Origin: G963677325 sp963810555
GTDB lineage: Bacteria > Bacteroidota > Bacteroidia > Bacteroidales > Prolixibacteraceae
Length of the DNA stretch: 64,000 nt
Direction of reading: 5' to 3'
NCBI GenBank assembly: GCA_963810555.1
Contig: CAWENX010000009.1
Coordinates: 738,610-802,609 of the forward strand
Part shown: in pieces, positions 20,144-30,102 of the stretch
Numbering within the stretch: position 1 is the stretch's first letter
How the letters are laid out: each line of letters opens with the position of its first letter
Notes under the pieces: generated by a model
Database searches by the model: none
Seen by the model: the letters and a program-made list of their open reading frames with translations, nothing else
Told to the model about the DNA's origin: nothing
Program-made: the position numbers and the translations under genes

Positions 20144-21193
20144 TCAATGCTGATTATTTTGATTTTTCGATGTCGCCACTGCAATCACCCTTCCGCTTTT
20201 CCCCACTGCTGTATAAAAATGATAAACCGTTCCCTTCCACTTAATTACCCATGGCTTATGAGCATAGGTGGCATCAAAGTCTTTTGAAGGGGCGATCAGA
20301 TCGTCGCCGTCCCATTCTGTCCAGTGAATAAGGTCATAAGAACAGGCAAACCTTTCAAAGGCGCCCGGTTTCCAGAACGCCCCGAAATAAAACATCACGT
20401 ATATATCGCCCATCTTCGCAATCTGCGCATCGCCGCAAATGCCTTTACGCCTTGTTATAACAGGATCAGAGCCAATCCGTTTCCAGTCAAGCATATCATT
20501 CGATCCTGCCATCCCGATGCTTTCAAAGTCTCCTGAATTGCCCTTTGCATTGTAATACATCAGGAAAGGATAGCCCGTCAGGTTGTCTTTATCATGGATG
20601 ATCAGACTCTTGTAGATCGTCTTGTTCTCAAACCAGCGCGCATTCCTGTCATGCGGATTTAAAAGAGTCTGCGCCATCCTTTCCCATTCCTTCGCTTCAG
20701 TTAATGTCGGAGAGTAAGCCATTCCTACTCCCAAAGTTCCTGTCTCATAACCCTTTGCCGCCCCGCCAAGATAAGTCATCCAGTATTTGCCCTGAAATTG
20801 CTCAACCTTATAACTTCCTCCCCACTCAATATCCACCAATGCCATATAACCCGCTTTTTGATTGGCATCCCAGGTGTTCTCGGTAAAAGAAAGAATCCGT
20901 TCTTTCGTTTTCCAGTTGAGCAGATCAGCGCTTTCAGCCAGCCAGGTTTCATATCCCCGTCCGTCATAAACGATATAAGTCATATACCATGTGCTGTCCT
21001 GCCTGAAAATCGTCGGACTGTCAACCATCTTTGTGGAATCCGGATGCTTTAACACAATGCCGTATTTATAAGGGGTTTTAATTTCATTGTAAATCTTTTC
21101 CATCACTTCACGGGAAACAACCTTCCCGTTGCCATTTTGGGCACTTACTGATAACAAGAAGAAAAGGGCAACTATAAGAAGAATAATTCTCAC
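20144..21193 (-). CDS. Secreted beta-propeller glycosidase (GH43/GH117/GH130-like)
   Basis: 349 residues with a Sec signal ending SVSAQ. The body shows repeated blade motifs of five-bladed glycosidase propellers: DSPTIFRQDSTWYMTYIVYDG, ESADLLNWK, MLDWKRIG, ICGDAQIAKMGDIYVMFYFG and SYDLIHWTEW. Asp in VDSPTIF and in GDAQIAK are plausible catalytic acids, but the triad is not as clear as in the GH43 gene at 8.5 kb, so the family stays open. Intact; probably the first gene of the minus-strand cluster. Confidence 0.75.
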   Translation of the reverse strand: MRIILLIVALFFLLSVSAQNGNGKVVSREVMEKIYNEIKTPYKYGIVLKHPDSTKMVDSPTIFRQDSTWYMTYIVYDGRGYETWLAESADLLNWKTKERILSFTENTWDANQKAGYMALVDIEWGGSYKVEQFQGKYWMTYLGGAAKGYETGTLGVGMAYSPTLTEAKEWERMAQTLLNPHDRNARWFENKTIYKSLIIHDKDNLTGYPFLMYYNAKGNSGDFESIGMAGSNDMLDWKRIGSDPVITRRKGICGDAQIAKMGDIYVMFYFGAFWKPGAFERFACSYDLIHWTEWDGDDLIAPSKDFDATYAHKPWVIKWKGTVYHFYTAVGKSGRVIAVATSKNQNNQH

Positions 21194-21284
21194 GTAAAAG
21201 TTTTGTTTAGCCGGTTAAATTTAATGAAATATCAAATGCAACAAAGAGGAAAAAACCTTATTTCCATCTCTTCCCAAACAGTAA

Positions 21285-21420
21285 AGATTCCTCACTCCGC
21301 TTCGCTGCGTTCGGATTGACACCCGGTCCTGGGAAAGAGGTTGAAGAGGGGCGGCTCAGCCACCCCTTTTCAACCTGTCCTCCAAACAAAAATGTCATTC
21401 CGACACGAAGTGAGGAATCT
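21285..21420. repeat. Inverted dispersed repeat pair with central hairpin
   Basis: Two copies of an ATTCC...GAAG..GAGTGAGGAATCT-type repeat lie in opposite orientation (21285-21322 and 21393-21420). Between them is a hairpin whose 16-nt arms pair with two mismatches (21339-21354 with 21360-21375). Sequences of this type are common between Bacteroidota genes. No coding potential was seen here. Confidence 0.6.
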
Positions 21421-21486
21421 CATACGACGACCTCAACAGGTACTTCTAAAAAAATCAGTTATTTGTAACAAAGTGAGCAATCTACT

Positions 21487-21987
21487 CTATGCCCAGGTGC
21501 CTTCACTGATTTTTGTCAGTTCGCTGATTAACTGATCCTTACCATAGGAATATTTGAGAAGTTCTATGGGTTTGAGATTTTCAAGCGAATCACTTGGTGT
21601 ATTCAGCCAGAGCTTGAATTTATCCATGTCTTCGAAAACCTCAAGCCCTGTTTTGGTCACTTCCGCGATCTGAATAATCTTTTCAGATTGAAATGAATTA
21701 AAGGATTTTGCAATCTTCCTGTATTGCTGCAGCGATTTAACCGAGATATCCAGAAATTCGGCCCATTCATTTTCGCTGAAAGGGGAATCCTGGCTGAATT
21801 AGGTCAAACAGCGAAAAGGGAATTCCCGCCCTGATTACCCTGATAATTAATATCCTGTCCTGAAAGAAATCGTCATAGGTCACTTCATTTAAAAAAGGAA
21901 ATTCTTTATCGCCGTAGCACAATGCTTATAAGAGAAAGTGATTTCCCTGTCCAGCATCTGCCTGATATTGATTGTGTTTAGCTTCAT
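21487..21987 (-). pseudogene. Xre/MbcA/ParS-type antitoxin, frameshifted, no toxin partner
   Basis: From ATG 21987 about 65 residues (MKLNTINIRQML) run to a break at GG (+ strand 21792-21793). Reading one C instead of two on the minus strand gives DLIQQDSPFSENEWAEFLDIS, then SLQQYRKIAKSF, and ends in the toxin-binding region ...FKLWLNTPSDSLENLKPIELL...GTWA at 21487. This is the typical C-terminal domain of RES-Xre type II antitoxins, which bind DNA through an HTH. A RES-domain toxin would be expected immediately downstream (below 21487), but only repeats are present there. Confidence 0.72.
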
Positions 21988-22144
21988 AAGTATAAGTTGC
22001 CTGGCTATTTCTCACTAAAATTAAGACAATTATCCCACGTTTCAAAAAATCATGCGTAAAATAATCTAACGACCTCCCCATCCGTCATTTTGTCACTTAA
22101 GAGCCTTATTAAATCCGCTTCATCCTCATTCATCGTCATAGTTT

Positions 22145-22250
22145 ATAATTGATTTACATTTAATTCAAATACAGTTCGTATATACTTGCATATACGAACT
22201 ATATACGAAGCATATACGAACTATATATAAACCTCGGAGTTTGTATTGCT
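22145..22250 (+). repeat. 11-bp-unit inverted/tandem element, copy B
   Basis: Right arm: four 11-bp units of the type CATATACGAAC at 22189, 22200, 22211 and 22222, then 7 nt, then TTTGTATTGC (22240-22249), a two-mismatch form of the TTGGTATAGC box. A perfect 10-bp inverted repeat (22173-22182 versus 22191-22200) marks the centre; farther left the 11-bp rhythm decays. It lies between the antitoxin (-) and pncB (+). The remaining sequence of the 21988-22476 gap shows no convincing gene. Confidence 0.7.
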
Positions 22251-22476
22251 TTGATGTCTGTTTTTCAGGAACTTATAACGGTTTATTCTTAATGATTTAA
22301 CCGGATAAGTTAAGTGAACGATATATTATGCAGATATTCAATCAAATACATATGCAGAATGAAATTTTTCAATGGTGGGAGTTGATTACGTTCTTATTTT
22401 ATGTTACCTTTAATAAGTATTATTCAATTCTTCAATCGAATGAATTTCATGAAATAATATATTTAATACTCGTATC

Positions 22477-23962
22477 ATGACAACAATAACAGCCAGATAA
22501 TGAACCACTCGGACTGTTTACTGACTTTTACGAGATCTCGATGGCCCAGGGTTATTTTTTTACCGGGAAAAAGGATGAGCCATGTGTTTTTGATTACTTT
22601 TTCCGCACCAATCCCTTTGAAGGAGGTTTTGTAGTTTTTGCCGGACTTGGGGATTTGCTGCAATTCCCTTTTAAAATTCAATTATTCAGAGGATAACATC
22701 AAATATCTTGCTGAAAAAGGCTTTCAAAAAGAATTTCTGAAGTACCTGGAGAATTTTCGTTTCAGCGGAAAGATCTATTCTGTGAAGGAGGGTGAGATCA
22801 TTTTTCCAAACGAGCCGGTTGTCCGTGTTGAGGGGAATATAATTGAAACCCAGCTCATTGAGACAATAGCTTCTGAATATCCTGAATTTTCAGTCGCTGA
22901 TCGCGACCAAAGCTTACAGAGTTTCACTGGCTGCAAAGGGTAAAACCTTCACCGATTTCGGGCTGAGGAGGGCACACGGAAACGGCGGGATACAGGCAAG
23001 CAGGGCTGCTGTAATCGGCGGGGCATCAGGGACTTCGAATGTCTTAGCGGGATTCCGATATGATATGCCGGTCTCGGGCACAATGGCGCACAGCTGGATA
23101 CAAAGCTTTGAGGATGAGCTGACTGCCTTCCGTAAATACGCCGAAATCAATCCTGACAGCACCGTCCTTTTGGTGGATACCTATCAAACCCTTAAAAGCG
23201 GGGTACCCAATGCGATTAAAGTGGCAAAAGAGATGAAGGAAAAGGGCCATTCACTTAGTTGGGATCAGGCTCGACAGCGGCGACCTTGCTTACCTGAGCA
23301 AAAAAGCACGAGCAATGCTGGATGAGGCAGGTTTAGAGGATGTTAAGATAATTTTATCCAACCAGTTAAACGAATACGTGATCAGCAGCCTTGAGGACCA
23401 GGGAGCACCGGTAGACGGATTTGGAGTGGGCACGGATCTGGTTACGGGCCATCCTGATGCTGCGCTTGACGGAGTTTATAAACTTGCCGAATGCAATGGA
23501 AAACCGCGCATGAAGATTTCGGAAAATATCGAAAAGGTGACTTTGCCGGGGAAAAAAATGCTGTACCGATATTATGATCCGGAAGGGAATTTCCTGAGGG
23601 ATGGGATTCTTCTTGAAAATGAAAACCCTGATTCATGTGGTCGCATTTATCATCCACTTTATCCTGAAAGATCAACAGATATATCGAGGCTGAGAAGAGA
23701 GCTATTGCATGAAAAAGTATTCGAAAACGGGGGAATTGCCAGTGAAATCCCTTCCCCAACGAAAATCCATGAGTATCTTTTATCGAGATCGAAGCATCTG
23801 CCCGATGAGCATAAACGATTTATTATGCCCCACATTTACAAGGTAGGGATATCCAAAGCATTAATGGATTTGCGTGATGAATTGAGAATAAAGCTTGAGA
23901 GGGATATCAGGAATAATAATGTTAATCCCTATCCGTCAGCTAAAGCAGACGGCAAAGAATAA
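22477..23962 (+). pseudogene. pncB: Nicotinate phosphoribosyltransferase, several frameshifts
   Basis: Converts nicotinate, PRPP and ATP to nicotinate mononucleotide in NAD salvage. Pieces in order: LGLFTDFYEISMAQGYF (N terminus), FVVFAGLGDLL, then RVSLAAKGKTFTDFGLRRAHG, GTMAHSWIQSF with the conserved His, VDTYQTLKSGV, IRLDSGDLAYLSKKAR and GFGVGTDLVTG. All are NAPRTase hallmarks. Frame breaks lie near 22495, at CCC 22666-22668, near 22885 and near 23260. Only the part after 23315 is a long open stretch. The last ten residues come from a repeat (see 23933). Divergent neighbour is the antitoxin. Confidence 0.88.
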
Positions 23963-24073
23963 TCCTGTTATGAAAGTTCATTTGAAGTCACAATTAATTA
24001 TCCCTGGTTGTAACGATTATCTTTTGCTATCCATCTCCGTCCGCTAAAGCAGACGGCAAAAAATAATCCTGTT
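23933..24073. repeat. Direct repeat of a hairpin module at and after the pncB end
   Basis: Two near-identical copies of about 37 nt, CCGTCnGCTAAAGCAGACGG followed by CAAAnAATAATCCTGTT, begin at 23933 and 24037. The first overlaps the last codons and stop of pncB. Each can fold (CCGTC/GACGG stem), and CCGTCA/TGACGG palindromes follow around 24088-24126. They may act as transcription terminators between convergent pncB and pepD. Confidence 0.55.
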
Positions 24074-24140
24074 TGTTATATTCCTTGCCGTCACCTTTAT
24101 CCTTTGCCGTCACATTCATGTGACGGATTTCAGCAATGTT

Positions 24141-25603
24141 TTATTTCACAGGCACATTTTTCAGGATTTCGAGCAGATAATCCCAGAATTTCTGAACGGA
24201 AGGAATATAAACCCTCTCATCAGGGGAATGAGGCGCTACCATTGTAGGTCCAAATGAAATCATATCCCAATCAGGGTAAGTGCCTCCGAGTAATCCGCAT
24301 TCAAGACCGGCATGCACTGCTTTGGTTTCAGGCACTTTATCAAATTTTTTCTGATAGACCTCTTTTGCAAGCTTCAGTATGGAAGAATCCATATTGGGTC
24401 TCCATCCGGGATAACTTCCATCAAATGAAATCATTGCCCTGCCAAGTGAGAAAACACTGTCAATCATTTCAACAAGGTCGTCCTTGGCCGAGTCGACCGA
24501 ACTTCGCAGGAGACATTTGACAGATATGACTCCCCGTTCTGGATATTACAGTCGAAAGATTGTTCGATGTTTCCACCAGACCTGGCATACTGTCGCTCAT
24601 ACGGATAACACCGTTAGGACAACCGTAAACCGCATCGATCATATTATTCTGAACACGTTCTTCTATCAACGATTTCGGCATTTCTGTCTCTTCGAATGCA
24701 AAGCGCAGATTCGGTTCCACCATTCCAAGCTCAGCCTTGTAAACAGACTCGATAACGTCTCACCGCTTTAATTACATTGTCGATGTTTTCCTTCGGAACG
24801 ACGATCACTGCATACGCCTCCCGGGGAATGGCATTTCGCATACCTCCTCCGTTAATCTCCGCCAGCCTTACATGAAATTCATTTACAGCATATTTGAGAA
24901 AACGTACAAGCAATTTATTGGCATTCCCCCTTCCAAGGTTGATATCGAGTCCCGAGTGTCCGCCTTTTAATCCGGAAACCATCAGCTTTAAGGACACTAC
25001 ATTCTTTGGCATGATTACATCATCATACTCAAACTCAATATTGGCGTTGATTCCACCGGCACAACCCACATAAAGTTCTCCTTCTTCCTCTGAATCCAGG
25101 TTTAGCAGGATTTCACCTTTCAACCAATTGGGCTGTAAACCGCCGGCTCCGGTCATCCCTGTCTCCTCGTCGCAGGTAAATAGCGCTTCGATGGGACCAT
25201 GCTCAATATTTTTTGCCGCCAGCACTGCCATTGCAGAGGCAACGCCGATTCCATTGTCGGCTCCAAGAGTTGTACCTCTTGCACGGACCCAATCACCATC
25301 AATCCATGCATCAATCGGATCGGTTTCAAAATCGTGCTCAGTCGTGCTGTTTTTTTGGGGGACCATATCCAGATGCCCCTGCAGGATCACTCCTTTACGG
25401 TTTTCCAGGCCGGGTGTGGCAGGTTTACGGATAAGTACATTTCCCACCGCATCTGTTTCTGTGACCAATCCCAGGCTCTTCCCGTAATTGATCATGAATT
25501 CCTGTATTTTTTCTTCTTTTTTGGAAGGACGCGGAACCTGAGTTAACTTATAAAAATTTTCCCAGACTGCTTTTGGTTCGAGGTTGATAATTTCATTGCT
25601 CAT
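24141..25603 (-). pseudogene. pepD: Aminoacyl-histidine dipeptidase (M20), frameshifted
   Basis: Cytosolic metallo-dipeptidase of the PepD/M20 family. Metal-site motifs are visible: ILQGHLDMVPQ (His, Asp), GTTLGADNGIGVA, CDEETGMTGAGG (catalytic Glu pair), LNLDSEEEGELYVGCAGG, and KAVHAGLECGLLGG with the last His near the C terminus. The first 290 residues end at 24731. The central piece (VEPNLRFAFEETEMP...) continues to about 24535, and RSSVDSAKDDLVEMIDS to the end is in a third frame. The second break is at a G-run (CCCC on + at 24532-24535). Length after joining (about 487) is normal. Confidence 0.9.
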
Positions 25604-25727
25604 CTTTAAGTTTATTTATATTAGAAATTATTTTACGGATATTTCTTAAAACATAAAGTTAAGGATTTTATCCCATTAAAGTATCAAAAAAAACTGTCTT
25701 TGGGAATTGTCTCTTTAAAAATTTACT

Positions 25728-27116
25728 TTATATTTCTGTCTGCTTCTGAATATTGGGTAGTTCGAGACCATAACCTTTTTTCTTATCCTCTGCTTTGAGC
25801 ATAAAAGCAACAATGAGTGAAAGAATCCCAAACAAAGTAAATATCATCATCGGAAGTGTATAATTATAGGAAGGAATTTCTGTACCATCGATGATTTTAT
25901 GCCCGGTAATGCAATATTTGTCCAAAACCCAGCCGATAAGAAACGGAACACCCATCAATCCCCAGTTCTGCATCCAAAAGATAAGGGAATAAGCTGTTCC
26001 CAGTTGTTTTTCGGGAATTATCTTTGGAACAGAAGGCCACATGGCCGATGGCACAAGAGATAAAGCGATGCCAAGGATAATCACCAGAACAGTTGCAAAG
26101 ATCCAGTTGTTAAAGGCAGGAATGGAGAAGAGTCCATGAACGAGAATTAACAATCCTGAACCAATTATCATTATAGTTGCACCTTTCCCTTTAGTATCAT
26201 AAATGCCCCCGAACAAAGGTGTCAGGAACAAAGTTCCCAGAGGCAGCAGGCTTGGTATCAAACCGGCCACATCAGGTTTCAATCCGTATTTGTTTACCAT
26301 CAGATCAGCGGCATACTTAATGAACGGGAATACTGCCGAATAAAAAAGTACACATAAAATGGCGATCAGCCAGAAACCCCAGTTTCGCATAATAGAGAAA
26401 ATATCTCTTGTACGGAAAGGTTCTTCATGGATTGCTTCCATCCCGGTACCTGCAATTGATGCATCAAGTTTTTTATCCATAACGATATAGCCGAAATAAG
26501 CAAGTAATCCTGCTACCAGGACTATAAGACCTACCATTAAAGGAGAGGAAACAGTTCCGAAGTATTGAGCTATGGGAACAGGCGCTGCCAGTGCCAACAG
26601 GGTTCCCAGTCGGGCCACCGCAACCTGAAGGCCCATTGCGAGAGCAAGTTCATGCCCTTTGAACCACCTGACGGTGATTTTAGACACTGTAATACCTGCA
26701 ATTTCGACACCTACTCCGAATATGGCAAAACCAAGTGATGCATAAGCCACCTGCATTTTCAGGCCAAAAATGGTCGCGCCTTCCGGGAATGTTGTGGAGA
26801 TCGCCCAGTATTTTATTGCAGCGCCGATTACCATCACAGTTGCCGATCCAAGTCCTGTAAGCCGTACACCAATTTTATCAAGAATTATCCCGCCGAATAT
26901 CAGCATTAGGAAAAATACATTAAACCAGCCATAGGCGCTCGTAAATGTTCCGTAATCGGTACTCGTCCATTTCAACTGTTCTTCCAGCATGGGTTTTAGG
27001 GGAGACATAATATCGGCAAACATGTAACCCCCAAACATAGTAATCGAAACAATAGCGAGCGCACCCCAACGGGCAGCCTTTGAATCCCGCAGAGATTTTC
27101 TGATAAATTCAGTCAT
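25728..27116 (-). CDS. MFS transporter, OFA (oxalate/formate antiporter-like) family
   Basis: 462 residues with 12 hydrophobic segments. Loop motifs typical of the OFA branch: DYGTFTSAYGWFNVFF in TM2, FGGIILDKIGVRLTG after it (MFS motif A position) and VSKITVRWFKGHELALAMGLQ in the TM4-5 loop. A long cytoplasmic loop follows TM6. These proteins carry small organic anions or sugar acids; substrate unknown. It is divergent from the aminotransferase gene with a 195-bp gap. Intact. Confidence 0.85.
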   Translation of the reverse strand: MTEFIRKSLRDSKAARWGALAIVSITMFGGYMFADIMSPLKPMLEEQLKWTSTDYGTFTSAYGWFNVFFLMLIFGGIILDKIGVRLTGLGSATVMVIGAAIKYWAISTTFPEGATIFGLKMQVAYASLGFAIFGVGVEIAGITVSKITVRWFKGHELALAMGLQVAVARLGTLLALAAPVPIAQYFGTVSSPLMVGLIVLVAGLLAYFGYIVMDKKLDASIAGTGMEAIHEEPFRTRDIFSIMRNWGFWLIAILCVLFYSAVFPFIKYAADLMVNKYGLKPDVAGLIPSLLPLGTLFLTPLFGGIYDTKGKGATIMIIGSGLLILVHGLFSIPAFNNWIFATVLVIILGIALSLVPSAMWPSVPKIIPEKQLGTAYSLIFWMQNWGLMGVPFLIGWVLDKYCITGHKIIDGTEIPSYNYTLPMMIFTLFGILSLIVAFMLKAEDKKKGYGLELPNIQKQTEI

Positions 27117-27311
27117 AAAATATTCTTAATTCAGTAATGTCTGTTTTTTTGGCCTCGCAAGATAATTAAAAATGAAAGATGTTAAATGTCTGTAATCGAT
27201 TGCCAGGAAATAAATTCAGGTGGGTTTTTAAGGAAAAGTTTCAACAATTGGCAGAAATTGGTTAACATTGCGCAACTTTTTTACGAAGCTAATTTTAAAT
27301 ATATAACCACT

Positions 27312-28682
27312 ATGGCAAAGTATAATTTAGAACCCGTTGAAGTACCCAAGGTAAGTACAAAGTACAGAACAATAAAGACAAAGTTACCTGTTCCTGAATC
27401 ACTTGCAATTTTTGAATCCTTAAAACAGACTGAACCGGTTTCCATGATGGGGCAGCCGCCTGTCATCTGGCATAAGGCCGAAGGTTTCCAGGTTTCCGAT
27501 AAATGGGGTAATAAATGGCTGGACTGGTCTTCGGGGGTTCTGATCACCAATGCCGGTCATGGCCGCAAGGAGATTGCTGATGCTTTAAGGAATATTATTG
27601 ACCAGGGATTGCTTGCAACTTATGTATTTGTACATGAAAAACGTGCCGAACTGACAAAGATGCTTCAGGATATCTCTCCTGATCCGTCAAATTACCAGGT
27701 ATTCTTTCTGAGCACGGGAAGTGAAGCCACTGAGAACTGTATTAAACTTGCCAAAACATATGCTGTCAATAAATACGGACGCCATAAAAAATATTTTGTA
27801 TCTTTCAAAAACGCTTTTCATGGCAGAACGATGGGTTCTCAATTGGCAGGCGGTATGGACAAACAAAAAGCGTGGATTGTTGACGAAGGAAAGACATTTA
27901 TCCAGGTACCATTCCCGGATGGCTATAAAAACGAAGACACCTCTTTTGACCTGTTTTTAAGCAGTCTCGAAAAACAGGGAATCAAAGCTGATGATATTGC
28001 AGGTGTGATGACAGAAACCTTCCAGGGAGTTGGTCCGGATTTCATGCCTGTTGAATATGCTCAAAAGCTTCAGGAATTTTGTCACCTCCATGATATCGTG
28101 ATGATTTTTGATGAAGTTCAGGCAGGATTTGGCCGTTCAGGAAAAATGTTCTCGTATGAACACTATGGCGTAAAACCTGATTTGATTGCCTGTGGCAAGG
28201 GAATTTCTTCTTCTCTTCCCATATCAGCTGTGATCGGCAGAAAGGATATAATGGGTCTTTATGCACCCGGATCGATGACGTCTACCCATTCAGGGAGTCC
28301 GCTTCCAACGGTCGCTGCCATCGAAAGTCTGAAAATCATTCAAAAGGAAAATCTTGTTGAAAACTCCAGAAAATTGGGTGAAATACTGGTTCCGGAGGTT
28401 AAAAGAATTCAGCAAAAATATCCCGACATCCTGGGGTGTGCTCAGGGAAAGGGATTAGTTGCAGGAATCCAGGTCGTTAAAAAAGGAACAAAAACTCCCG
28501 ATCCCGATATGGCATTAAAGATCAACGAACGTTGTTTCCATAAAGGTTTACTGATGTTTGCCCCTGTTGGCGTAGGAGGCGAATGTATTAAGATCGCTCC
28601 GCCTTTAATGATCAACGAAGAAGCCCTGAGAGAAGGGATTAAGGTACTGGAAGAAGCATGTGATGAAATTTTAGGAAAATAA
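27312..28682 (+). CDS. Class III PLP aminotransferase (4-aminobutyrate-transaminase-like)
   Basis: 456 residues from ATG 27312 (MAKYNLEPVEV); an in-frame extension upstream to 27186 is possible but has poor coding character. PLP-site motifs: STGSEATENCIKLAK (phosphate cup), FHGRTMGSQ, FDEVQAGFGRSG with the PLP-pyridine Asp, and CGKGISSSLPISAV with the Schiff-base Lys. It moves an amino group between a terminal amine/aldehyde and 2-oxo acid pair. The next gene, an oxidoreductase, starts 3 nt after the stop, so they are an operon and probably act in one pathway. Confidence 0.88.
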   Translation: MAKYNLEPVEVPKVSTKYRTIKTKLPVPESLAIFESLKQTEPVSMMGQPPVIWHKAEGFQVSDKWGNKWLDWSSGVLITNAGHGRKEIADALRNIIDQGLLATYVFVHEKRAELTKMLQDISPDPSNYQVFFLSTGSEATENCIKLAKTYAVNKYGRHKKYFVSFKNAFHGRTMGSQLAGGMDKQKAWIVDEGKTFIQVPFPDGYKNEDTSFDLFLSSLEKQGIKADDIAGVMTETFQGVGPDFMPVEYAQKLQEFCHLHDIVMIFDEVQAGFGRSGKMFSYEHYGVKPDLIACGKGISSSLPISAVIGRKDIMGLYAPGSMTSTHSGSPLPTVAAIESLKIIQKENLVENSRKLGEILVPEVKRIQQKYPDILGCAQGKGLVAGIQVVKKGTKTPDPDMALKINERCFHKGLLMFAPVGVGGECIKIAPPLMINEEALREGIKVLEEACDEILGK

Positions 28683-28685
28683 ATT

Positions 28686-29966
28686 ATGGCAAATCAAAAT
28701 TCAAATAAAGCTCTTGACCTCACTATTGTTGGGGGAGGCATGATCACTTACGATTTAATATTACCTGCCGTTTATCATTTGCAAAGAACCGGCGTAGTAA
28801 ATAGTATCAATGTATGTTCTCTCGACTCCGGTCCCTTAAAAGCTCTGAAAGAGAGTAAGGAAATCGCTGAAGCTTTTCCCGGACAGGATTTCAATGCGTA
28901 TCCCTCAGTTAGTGAACCTGCAGAAAAGAAATTCCCTGAATTATTCAAGGAAGTTTTGGCCAAAATGAAGCCGAGGCAGATTGTTGTGGTTGCCATGCCA
29001 GACCAGTTGCATTATCCGGTAATCATGGAGGCGCTGAAAAATAATCAGCATATTCTGTGCGTCAAACCATTGGTTTTGAAATATGCCCAGACAGTTGAGA
29101 TCGAAAAGATAGCTTTAGAAAAAGGATTGTTCATAGGAGTTGAATATCATAAACGTTTTGACAGAAGATCATTAATGGCTAAACGAAGCTATGAACTGAA
29201 ACACTTTGGTGAGTTTGTCATGGGTGAAGCCAAGATGATTGAACCCTATTTTTACAGATCATCTAATTTTCAGAACTGGTTTACCAGCGATAAAACAGAT
29301 CCTTTTGTATATGTAGGTTGTCATTATGTTGATCTTGTGTGCTTTATTACCGGGCTGAAACCTGTTGAAGTCAGCGTTTCAGGTATTAAGGGTAAATTCC
29401 CCAATGGAAATGAAGGTTATATGTGGGCTAACGGAAGAGTGCGTTTCGAGAACGGGGCCCTTCTCTCTGTAATTGATGGTCTGGGATATCCTGATGAGGG
29501 TGCAGGCAGCAATGAACAGAACCTGGAGATGTTCTTCGAAGGTAATGGAAAATCAGGAACATTGAAACATGATGACCAGTTTAGGGGAGTCACTCATTCT
29601 TACCTTGATCCTATCGGATGTGCGGGTTCCTATTTTAATTATGTTAGTCCTGATTTTTATCGGGTAGTTCCATGGGATGGTCCGGGTTACGAACCCATCG
29701 GTTATGGATTTGAATCCGTAGCCGCCACTATCAGAATGGCTCATAAGATTGAGAATGAGGTTGCAGGACTCTCTGAAGCCGGGTCACTTTCAAAAAGAAG
29801 GCAGATGATTAAGGAAGTAGATGCAAAAGGCCTTATTGCCACTCCGGCTAACAGTTATGTCAACGAACTGGTTATGGAAGCCGCCCGGCTGTCCATAATT
29901 AATGATGGTGATATCGTAAATATTATTTATGGAGATAATCCCCATGTTGAACTTCGTGGGAAATAG
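28686..29966 (+). CDS. Gfo/Idh/MocA family oxidoreductase
   Basis: 426 residues. N-terminal Rossmann domain with TIVGGGMITYDLILPA (dinucleotide loop). The EKP-like catalytic segment is HILCVKPLVLKY around residue 130 (usually EKP; here VKP), with FIGVEYHKRFDRRS after it. The C-terminal alpha/beta domain contains YVGCHYVDLVCFITG with the conserved Asp/His pair. NAD(P)-dependent dehydrogenation of sugars, inositols or related polyols is usual. Coupled to the aminotransferase upstream. The Val in place of Glu in EKP is a notable deviation. Confidence 0.88.
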   Translation: MANQNSNKALDLTIVGGGMITYDLILPAVYHLQRTGVVNSINVCSLDSGPLKALKESKEIAEAFPGQDFNAYPSVSEPAEKKFPELFKEVLAKMKPRQIVVVAMPDQLHYPVIMEALKNNQHILCVKPLVLKYAQTVEIEKIALEKGLFIGVEYHKRFDRRSLMAKRSYELKHFGEFVMGEAKMIEPYFYRSSNFQNWFTSDKTDPFVYVGCHYVDLVCFITGLKPVEVSVSGIKGKFPNGNEGYMWANGRVRFENGALLSVIDGLGYPDEGAGSNEQNLEMFFEGNGKSGTLKHDDQFRGVTHSYLDPIGCAGSYFNYVSPDFYRVVPWDGPGYEPIGYGFESVAATIRMAHKIENEVAGLSEAGSLSKRRQMIKEVDAKGLIATPANSYVNELVMEAARLSIINDGDIVNIIYGDNPHVELRGK

Positions 29967-29980
29967 TTGAGCAGATAGAT

Positions 29981-30021
29981 ACAAATAAAAAAGCAGTCAT
30001 ATTGGCTGCTTTTTTATTTGT
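29981..30021 (+). terminator. Rho-independent terminator
   Basis: Long near-perfect stem (ACAAATAAAAAAGCAG paired with CTGCTTTTTTATTTGT) with a 9-nt loop and a T-run, 15 nt after the oxidoreductase stop. Closes the aminotransferase-oxidoreductase operon and could work in both directions. Confidence 0.85.
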
Positions 30022-30102
30022 ATTTTATTTAAATTGGATATAAAATCTGTTAACCGGAATTAGAATGCCTATTGTATTGGAGGAACAGAAATTATATCCT
30101 GT

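Noticed and set aside
22050..22139. 29-codon ORF (MTMNEDEADLIRLL...) on the minus strand upstream of the antitoxin
   Set aside because: Too short to support without homologues; it may be a leader peptide or a gene remnant.
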